A stretch of 11,112 nucleotides of DNA from Planctomycetaceae bacterium. GTDB lineage: Bacteria > Planctomycetota > Planctomycetia > Pirellulales > Thermoguttaceae. The stretch is from the NCBI GenBank assembly GCA_031276415.1, contig JAISNF010000481.1, positions 1-11,112 on the forward strand, written 5' to 3'. Position 1 is the first letter of the stretch; every line of letters starts with the position of its first letter. A program made the translations under genes and the position numbers. The notes under the pieces were generated by a model that saw nothing but the letters and a program-made list of their open reading frames with translations, searched no databases and was not told where the DNA came from. This document shows positions 5,661 to 11,112 of this stretch, piece by piece.

Positions 5661-7787
5661 CGGTTTAATGATTCGTGTTATTTGGTCGGATTTTTGGTTA
5701 TTGATAAAAAGTGTTCCGACAATTTTGTGACCTTGCGGCGGAAGATTGGGGAATTTGGTACTAACATAAGCAAGTCTTCCTACCGGAATTGACGGAACAT
5801 CAATATACACGTAATCCTTCTGAAAACTATGCCACGCTTTGCCGTCTTCAGAAGGATAAGCGGCTCCGTCTGATACGAAGTTTCGGTATTCGGGCGGAAT
5901 GTCAATTCGTAACTGTGCATTTTTGATTTCCGCCGAACTCCTGTTTTCAACAATAAAAGAAAATTCCAACGGTTTTCCTAATTCAATTTTCTTGTTAGGT
6001 GACGGCTCAATTTTCAGAATCACACCGGATTGATGTGTCTGATGATAAACTGTTGCGCCGCCGGACGATGGTTGCCCGGAATTTATCAATCCGGTTGTTG
6101 TTGGTAAAGTTGAAGTATTGGGCAAAGTCGGCGGCTGCATTGAAGGATCAACCGGCGATAATGGAACAGATGTTCCGGTTATCGGTGAACGTGTTTCCGG
6201 TGAAATTCCTTGCGGATAAAATGTTGCTACAGGATAAATGCTGCCGATTGTGTCGGCACGAAGTGTAGATTGGATTGTTGCAGTTGCTTTGGGTTGGATT
6301 TCAACATTCCAGAAAACGGAGGAACCTTCAGTTCGTGTTGGTGTTGGTTGGCTGCCCGTAAACGATGCCAAAGCCGGAACTTCAAACACAACAACACCTT
6401 TTCCAAGATGCGATGTTGTGTTTGTCAGCGTAATTGTGTACGGAATATCATCGCCGCGTTTGATTACTTTTTCCGGTGCCGGACCGGTTAATGCAATTCG
6501 AACACCGGTATTTCCAGACCATGTTTGCCGAATAGTTTCACTGCCAACAGTAATACGGCGATCTGAACCATCAACACCTGCCGGACGAATAATTTGAATC
6601 GAAATGGTGTTTGTTCCGGCGCGGTTTTCACGCGGAGAGAGAATCACCGACGCCTGACCAAATAAGTCGGTTGTTTTTTCCTCAATTTGTACCGATGATT
6701 GCCCCAATCCTGCAGGCGGACCGTTCAAAATTTCGTAACGTACTATCCAACCGTTTCGCGGTTGGGCATTCGTGCGTCTTAACACGGTTGTTGTCAATAT
6801 TCGGCTGTCTCCAACCGGCGCAACCGAAAGACGCGGCAAAACCCATTGGGCATCAACCCAGTGAATAATTCCAACATCATTCCGTTTCGACCAATCCTTC
6901 AATGACGGAGCAAACGCCGTTACATACGTTGTTCCTTCACGCATGGAATTGACGGAAATCCACGATTGACCCTTGAGAAGATGAAGATCATCTTTGGTTT
7001 CCGGTGTTCCCCGATCAAGAGTCTGGTAAAGTTGACTTGTTTTCGTAACAGCGTAACGGTCGGTGATTTTTTTAGCGAGAACATAATCAAAATGCAACGG
7101 ATCACAAATAGAACCGCCGTCAAATTTTTGAATTGCGCCGACACCTTCGAGCGTCCATTCGATTTTTTCGTTTGTAATCAGGCGATCTTTACTGCCGAGA
7201 TAACTGGAAATCAAAACAACTTCACTGCCAATAGGAGCAATTTGTTCTCGCGGAGTCATTAAAATTGCCGGTCCTTCGATAGGAACCGTCGGCAATGCGT
7301 AACCGCCGGTTTCTTCAAAAACAGGTTTGAGTACAACATCCGGCGAGGCAATAATTGCCGTATTGATGCCCCGTGCAGCGGGATTTACGGCTGTGGCGGT
7401 GGATGAATACGGCGAAATTCCGGCAATACCGGAAGCAGTTCCCGATTGTACCGCACCGAATTGACCGGGCAATTGAGTTGTTGGTGTTGCAGTATTGGTG
7501 TTGGGAAAAACAGTTGCGCCGGAATTATTGGAATTACCGGAATTAACAAGCGGCGGAACCGGTGTTGCGGTCAAGGGAGTTGTTGAGACTTGCGGTTCTT
7601 TTCGGCGTCCCAATAAATCGCGATTCAACGGCAAAATTCCTTCCAACGGACAAGATTCAAACAAGCGTTCACCTTTCGGATCAAAACCGCTTCGCGGTAA
7701 CGACTGACAACCGACGGCGCAGCACAATCCCAAACCCACAAAAAGCAGGCTCCAAATCAAAACCTGATTGGTCGGATAAGTGGTCAT
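5658..7787 (-). CDS. Surface lipoprotein with DUF11-type beta-sandwich repeats (709 aa)
   Basis: Residues 10-27 form a lipoprotein signal peptide with the lipobox AVGC, Cys27 being the expected lipidation site. Residues 67-145 are a Pro/Thr/Asn/Ser-rich, probably extended linker. Residues 168-425 are a conserved extracellular segment (EGPAILMTPREQIAPIGSEV, WTLEGVGAIQ, KGQSWISV, HWVDAQWVLPR, GWIVRYEILNGPPAG) that I recognise from large planctomycete DUF11 proteins. Residues 428-515 (PEKVIKRGDDIPYTITLTNT) and 590-700 (PSPNKKIELGKPLEFSFIVE) are two DUF11-like domains, joined by a Pro/Thr/Ser linker. A structural or adhesive role at the cell surface is likely; no enzyme motif is seen. The ATG (7787) has no clear ribosome site; a five-codon ORF (7801-7784) ends overlapping it as ATGA. 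The stop TAG is the terminal CTA of repeat element D read on the minus strand, so the C-terminus may have been reset by that element. Confidence 0.85.
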   Translation of the reverse strand: MTTYPTNQVLIWSLLFVGLGLCCAVGCQSLPRSGFDPKGERLFESCPLEGILPLNRDLLGRRKEPQVSTTPLTATPVPPLVNSGNSNNSGATVFPNTNTATPTTQLPGQFGAVQSGTASGIAGISPYSSTATAVNPAARGINTAIIASPDVVLKPVFEETGGYALPTVPIEGPAILMTPREQIAPIGSEVVLISSYLGSKDRLITNEKIEWTLEGVGAIQKFDGGSICDPLHFDYVLAKKITDRYAVTKTSQLYQTLDRGTPETKDDLHLLKGQSWISVNSMREGTTYVTAFAPSLKDWSKRNDVGIIHWVDAQWVLPRLSVAPVGDSRILTTTVLRRTNAQPRNGWIVRYEILNGPPAGLGQSSVQIEEKTTDLFGQASVILSPRENRAGTNTISIQIIRPAGVDGSDRRITVGSETIRQTWSGNTGVRIALTGPAPEKVIKRGDDIPYTITLTNTTSHLGKGVVVFEVPALASFTGSQPTPTRTEGSSVFWNVEIQPKATATIQSTLRADTIGSIYPVATFYPQGISPETRSPITGTSVPLSPVDPSMQPPTLPNTSTLPTTTGLINSGQPSSGGATVYHQTHQSGVILKIEPSPNKKIELGKPLEFSFIVENRSSAEIKNAQLRIDIPPEYRNFVSDGAAYPSEDGKAWHSFQKDYVYIDVPSIPVGRLAYVSTKFPNLPPQGHKIVGTLFINNQKSDQITRIIKP

Positions 7788-8027
7788 TGCCGAGCGATCA
7801 TTGTCAAATTACCGTTTTTTTTATTTAACCAGTTCAAAGCAAAAAAGAACAACGCCCATGATTTTGTGCGTTTTTACTGATATACCATAGGTTATGGTAA
7901 AGTGAAGTTGCGTTAAATTTTCTGATTTTACAGAAGTTTCAACAAAATTTCCTTCGTCAAAATTAACACAACCAACAAAAGAATTGCAAACAGAACAACA
8001 ATACTCAAAATTTTTTGTAATCGTTTG
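7788..8027. other. Gap without a gene upstream of the DUF11 lipoprotein
   Basis: I see no supported gene in this stretch. A 75-codon minus-strand frame (7821-8048) starts inside the terminal repeat sequence and has no ribosome site or recognisable product. The palindrome at 7883-7899 is the only clear signal. No promoter pair with good spacing is evident. Confidence 0.5.
7883..7899. promoter_or_regulatory. Perfect short palindrome, operator-like
   Basis: TACCATA, GGT, TATGGTA is a perfect inverted repeat with 7-bp arms, about 95 nt upstream of the DUF11 lipoprotein ATG. On the minus strand it lies in the expected leader or promoter region. It could be a protein binding site or a small hairpin; no regulator gene is in the window. 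Confidence 0.3.
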
Positions 8028-8360
8028 TAGGGAACTTCTAAAAACCACAAATTTATTTTTATTAACTACAGAGAAAAGAAAAGAGTCCGCAGATTACGCA
8101 GATTATCGCAGATTGTTTTTTAAAATTGTCCGCAGATTACGCAGATGATTTTTAAAATAGAAAACAAAAAAAATTGTTTGTCTATTTTGTTGTTTCGTAT
8201 TTTCAAAAGACAATCTGCGCTTATCTGCGTAATCTGCGGACAAATTTTGTATTTAAAAAATCATCTGCGTAATCTGCGGACGTTTTTTTCTGTGAACTCT
8301 GTGTTCTCTGTGGTTAAATAATGTGGTTAATAAAATTTGTGATTTTTAGAAACTTTCCTA
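8028..8360. repeat. Large composite palindromic element E
   Basis: The left arm (8028-8074) starts TAGGGAACTTCTAAAAACC and runs to TTAACTACAGAG. The right arm (8289-8360) has three CTCTGTGNN units and ends TTTTTAGAAACTTTCCTA, after an internal duplication of TGTGGTTAA. The outer ends read TA on both sides. Nested inside is a second, unrelated inverted repeat (8085-8281). The right end lies 4 bp from the stop codon of the oxidoreductase gene, which reads toward it, so the element forms its 3' end. Confidence 0.88.
8085..8281. repeat. Nested CCGCAGATTACGCAGAT inverted repeats
   Basis: Two copies of a unit beginning GTCCGCAGATTACGCAGAT (8085-8115 and 8128-8160) face two reverse-complement copies (8211-8241 and about 8249-8281). 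The first pairs with the third (28 of 31 nt) and the second with the fourth. The order is therefore a-b-a'-b' rather than a mirror a-b-b'-a'. Read from the right, the units are ATCTGCGNN repeated at 9-10 nt. Confidence 0.88.
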
Positions 8361-8364
8361 TGAA

Positions 8365-10755
8365 TTATTCTATTTTGTACAGTTCTAGTTCCCAGATTCG
8401 GGCTAAATTTCCGGGCGTTGCGGTAATTACAAGCCGAAACTCCGAACTCTTTACCGTTGGAAAACGTTTGCTAATATCAGGAACATTATTGGATTCTGTT
8501 TTTGTTCCGCCAATATTTGTCCAGGTTGAACCGTTACGATATTGAAGAACAAAATCCTGAATCGGTGTTGTGCCGCCGGACTGACCGGAAATTAAACGTA
8601 ACGCATTGATTTCAACCGGTTGCGGAAATGTCAACTCAACCCAATGCGGTTCCGAAAGCAAATCACCGCATTCATCACTAACCCAACGTCCGGCGTTGTC
8701 GTTAATATTGATGTTACCGTCATTGATATTTGTTGCGGGATAATTTGCGTTTCGGTAAAGACTTGAAACGGTAATTTTTGCGTTACGGGTAAGATTTTTT
8801 CCGGCTTTGGACAACCATGAAGGCGGAGTTAATTTTTGATTCGTTTTACCGGACGGCTTCGGTTGCGCCGAATGCCAATACTGTTCCGGTGCCGGAGCAA
8901 CTCCTTTTTCCATGAGTTGTTTCAGTTCGGGCAAGTATTTTTCGTACACACCGCGCGGTGTTGTCTTATTTTTTGTTGCAATAGACGCCGCCATTCCGAC
9001 AACTTCGCCCATCATACCGCCGGTTCGCATAACACGGATTGTTCCGAGCGCAACATGCGTAACACTAATACATCGCCCCGCCATAAAAAGATTGGAAACA
9101 TTTTTTGAGTAAAGCGTCCGGTACGGAATCGCATAAGGTTGAATACCTTTGTGTTTGGCAATAGTTCGGAACGCTTCATTGGAAAAATATTTTTCATTTT
9201 TTGTTTCAGGATAATGCAAATCGATTGTCCATGTAGTTACAAAACTGGCGTCAGACCAAAGTTCACGTTGAACAATATCTTGTTCTTGAAGAATCACATC
9301 ACCCATCAAACGGCGTGATTCACGTTTTCCGGCGATGAAGGCGACCCATCCGAGTTTTCGGGTTTCTGCTTTTTCGCGCCATTTTGGTTCGCTTTGATTT
9401 TTCATGTACGCCCAATGTCCGTAAGCGGCACGAAGTCCGTTATCGCGAATCCGTTCAACATCCCAAACCTGATCGTAATTCAAACCCGTTTCCCAATCCC
9501 AATCGCCTTGAACCATTGGCTGTGCGCTTTCGTGTGTAAACTGATGCGCCCAAGGAAGCGGCGGAAATTCCGTCTTAACCGGTTTTCCGTCGGCATCTTT
9601 AGCCGTTACGGAATACCATTGAACAGACGCACCCATTGTCATTTTATCGGGTTGTTCCGGCGCAAGTGTTTCGCGTGTTTCGGCTTTTGATTCACGTCCC
9701 ATTCGCCATTCGGCACCGGCAAGAAAACCAAGATTCCCGTCACCGCTGCAATCCGCAAAAAGTTTACCGGCAAATTTCGTTTCAATTCCGGTTTCAATAT
9801 TTTTACCAATCACAGATTTAATTTCAATTGAACCGTCCGCAGACTTCACCGTTTCTGTTGCGATAACATGAGTATTCAGATAAAGGGTAATATTTTTTTC
9901 GGCTTTAATTGCGTTGAGTTTTTTCTCATCCTTATAATATTCACCGGGTTGGGCGTTTCCTTCGTGTTGCGGATCGAGTTCGTGGACGAGGTTGCCAAGA
10001 TTGGGATAAGGCGGATGTCCCATTCGTCCTTGAAGATGAACACGAACTTCGGAACTATTATTACCGCCGACAGTCGGACGATTTTGAATGAGTGCAACTT
10101 TGCAATCAAGTCTTGCAGCGGAAATAGCGGAACAAATTCCGGCAATACCGCCGCCGACAACAACCAAATCAAAGGGACTTTCTTTTGCCGGCGGAGCCTC
10201 CAATGGTGAAGCGGCTAATCCTAATGTTTTACGGCGGATTTTATCAATTTCCCGAACATCTTCCGGCGGCACATAATTTTCGTTATTGGTGAAAAGAATA
10301 GCGTCCAATCGTCCGTCGAAACCGGTTAAATCGTGCAACGTTATTTTAACTTTTTCGTTTTTGATATGAACGGTTCCGCCGTTTTGCCAATGCCACGGAT
10401 TGCCTTCTGTTCCGAAAACGGTTTGTAATTTTTGATCATTCACACTTATTTGGAATTTTCCGGGCGCATATTCCGGTGTCCAAGGCGCAACCCAATTTCG
10501 TGTGCGGACGAAAACACGGTAAGTTCCTGTTTTGGGAAAGACGATTTCAGTTACGGCGTTGGCAACCGGTTCACCCATTCCGTGAGCCAAAAGGACGGGC
10601 GAACCCATTACATCCATATATTGCTGATCGACAACCCAACCGCCTTTATCTGCAAACGATTCCGCCTCAACAAAAACCGGCAATTCCTCTGCAAACACAA
10701 ACGCCGAAAAAACCGAAACAATAAAATTTGTAAAAACAAAAAAACAAATTCGCAT
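8365..10755 (-). CDS. Secreted FAD-dependent oxidoreductase with N- and C-terminal carbohydrate-binding-like domains (796 aa)
   Basis: A Sec-type signal peptide (residues 1-22, cleavage after FVFA) is followed by a beta-rich module (about 25-158, starting PVFVEAESF) like the CBM/golvesin domains of polysaccharide-active proteins. The FAD domain begins VVVGGGIAGICSA (198-210, GxGxxG) and has VGGNNSSEV (229-237), FADCSGDG (333-340) and, near its end, NLFMAGRCISVTHVALGT (555-572), as in the FAD-dependent oxidoreductases common in planctomycete and Bacteroidetes glycan loci. Residues 652-795 are an F5/8 type C (discoidin-like) domain (RWVSDECGD, PHWVELTFPQPVEINALRL, WELELYKIE). The likely role is oxidation of a sugar or glycan outside the cytoplasm; substrate and electron acceptor are unknown. 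The start is firm: AGGAGA (10762-10767) lies 6 nt before the ATG. The signal has no twin arginine, which is unusual for a protein that must bind FAD. There is no glycosidase or sulfatase neighbour in the window. Confidence 0.88.
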   Translation of the reverse strand: MRICFFVFTNFIVSVFSAFVFAEELPVFVEAESFADKGGWVVDQQYMDVMGSPVLLAHGMGEPVANAVTEIVFPKTGTYRVFVRTRNWVAPWTPEYAPGKFQISVNDQKLQTVFGTEGNPWHWQNGGTVHIKNEKVKITLHDLTGFDGRLDAILFTNNENYVPPEDVREIDKIRRKTLGLAASPLEAPPAKESPFDLVVVGGGIAGICSAISAARLDCKVALIQNRPTVGGNNSSEVRVHLQGRMGHPPYPNLGNLVHELDPQHEGNAQPGEYYKDEKKLNAIKAEKNITLYLNTHVIATETVKSADGSIEIKSVIGKNIETGIETKFAGKLFADCSGDGNLGFLAGAEWRMGRESKAETRETLAPEQPDKMTMGASVQWYSVTAKDADGKPVKTEFPPLPWAHQFTHESAQPMVQGDWDWETGLNYDQVWDVERIRDNGLRAAYGHWAYMKNQSEPKWREKAETRKLGWVAFIAGKRESRRLMGDVILQEQDIVQRELWSDASFVTTWTIDLHYPETKNEKYFSNEAFRTIAKHKGIQPYAIPYRTLYSKNVSNLFMAGRCISVTHVALGTIRVMRTGGMMGEVVGMAASIATKNKTTPRGVYEKYLPELKQLMEKGVAPAPEQYWHSAQPKPSGKTNQKLTPPSWLSKAGKNLTRNAKITVSSLYRNANYPATNINDGNININDNAGRWVSDECGDLLSEPHWVELTFPQPVEINALRLISGQSGGTTPIQDFVLQYRNGSTWTNIGGTKTESNNVPDISKRFPTVKSSEFRLVITATPGNLARIWELELYKIE

Positions 10756-10936
10756 CGTTAATCTCCTAAAAAAATGAGTTAGTTAAAGTTAGTTAAACAG
10801 TTAAAGGATTATGCTCAATCCTGATCATAGGAGACTAATTTAATTTATTTACGAATGAAATTCAAGACACATAATTCCGCTTGCGAACTATTCACTACGA
10901 ACTATTGACTAAAATAGGCATTTCATTTATTATCTT
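10756..10936. other. Upstream region of the oxidoreductase gene
   Basis: No gene is seen. Next to the ribosome site lies a run of AGTTAGTTAAAGTTAGTTAA (10774-10793) made of short imperfect repeats, and then GGATT and AATCC in inverted order (10806-10821). On the minus strand TTGAAT and TAAATT, 17 nt apart (about 10863 to 10835), are a weak promoter candidate. The rest is repeat sequence (10871-10920). Confidence 0.4.
10871..10920 (+). repeat. TAATTCCGC/TTGCGAA repeat with 7-nt units
   Basis: ATAATTCCGCTTGCGAA is followed by 7-mers AACTATT, CACTACG, AACTATT and GACTAAA. The same core and period occur at 4658-4704, inverted at 4600-4646, and in part at 2035-2064. It lies 16 nt from repeat element F. 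Confidence 0.75.
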
Positions 10937-11112
10937 TAAGGAAACTTCTAAAAACCACAAATTTATTTTTTGTTAACCACAGAGGACACTGAAAACACAG
11001 AGGAAATTTTTAATTGGAATCAAAACGTTATTTAATAGTTGACTTTTGATCTAAAATAACTTTATAAAATTAAATTCTTCTTCTCTGTGAACTCTGTGTT
11101 CTCTGTGGTTAA
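10937..11112. repeat. Palindromic element F, cut by the window end
   Basis: The left arm (10937-11003: TAAGGAAACTTCTAAAAACC, ACAAATTTATTTTTTG, TTAACCACAGAGGACACTG and further ACAGAG units) faces a right arm starting at 11082 with three perfect CTCTGTGNN units. The right arm's AT-rich tail lies beyond the window. The 78-nt centre is AT-rich and unrelated to the centres of elements C, D and E. Confidence 0.85.

Noticed and set aside
7821..8048. A 75-codon minus-strand open frame upstream of the lipoprotein gene
   Set aside because: Its first codons are the terminal part of repeat element E, it has no ribosome site, and the product shows no domain or signal.
8365..10755. Polysaccharide utilisation locus around the oxidoreductase
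   Set aside because: No glycosidase, sulfatase, transporter or regulator accompanies it here, and the neighbours do not form a glycan pathway.
1..11112. CRISPR array
   Set aside because: Repeats are dispersed, inverted and adjoining; there is no regular repeat-spacer order and no cas gene.
1..11112. tRNA or rRNA genes
   Set aside because: No cloverleaf, TTCGANTC-type T-loop context or conserved rRNA block was recognised on either strand.

Overview
The window is about 11 kb of AT-rich bacterial DNA that most likely comes from a planctomycete. The best evidence is the 709-residue lipoprotein at 5658-7787. Its architecture (lipobox, a long conserved extracellular segment, then two repeat-type DUF11 beta-sandwich domains) I recognise from planctomycete genomes. 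A large secreted Pro/Gln/Asn/Met-rich protein, and a secreted FAD oxidoreductase with carbohydrate-binding-like modules, fit the same group. This assignment is an inference from family recognition, not a database result.

Layout. Positions 1-150 hold the end of an interspersed repeat; 151-525 (-) is a doubtful small ORF. A PAP2-superfamily phosphatase (+, 750-1802) is preceded by a good promoter (486-514), candidate ATGs (560-580), a run of 12 G (592-603) and an in-frame signal-peptide-like segment, but the G-run puts every ATG out of frame. Next comes a 360-bp gap with repeats and a strong hairpin, and then the 726-residue secreted low-complexity protein (-, 2165-4345). A divergent promoter region follows, with a PlsC-type acyltransferase (+, 4780-5463), the DUF11 lipoprotein (-, 5658-7787) and the secreted FAD-dependent oxidoreductase (-, 8365-10755).

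The genes do not form an obvious operon: they alternate in strand and are separated by repeat-filled gaps. What they share is the cell envelope: four of the five products have an export signal or would gain one (PAP2, the low-complexity protein, the DUF11 lipoprotein and the oxidoreductase), and the fifth makes phospholipid.

The most striking content is between the genes. All six gaps carry copies of one repeat, whose arm has three CTCTGTGNN units followed by an AT-rich tail ending in CCCTA. In four gaps, left and right arms face each other and form 170-330-bp palindromic elements that end at, or within a few bases of, stop codons. Inside or beside them lie three further families that differ in sequence but share the design of short degenerate units repeated with a 9- or 7-nt period. 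No transposase is visible in the window.
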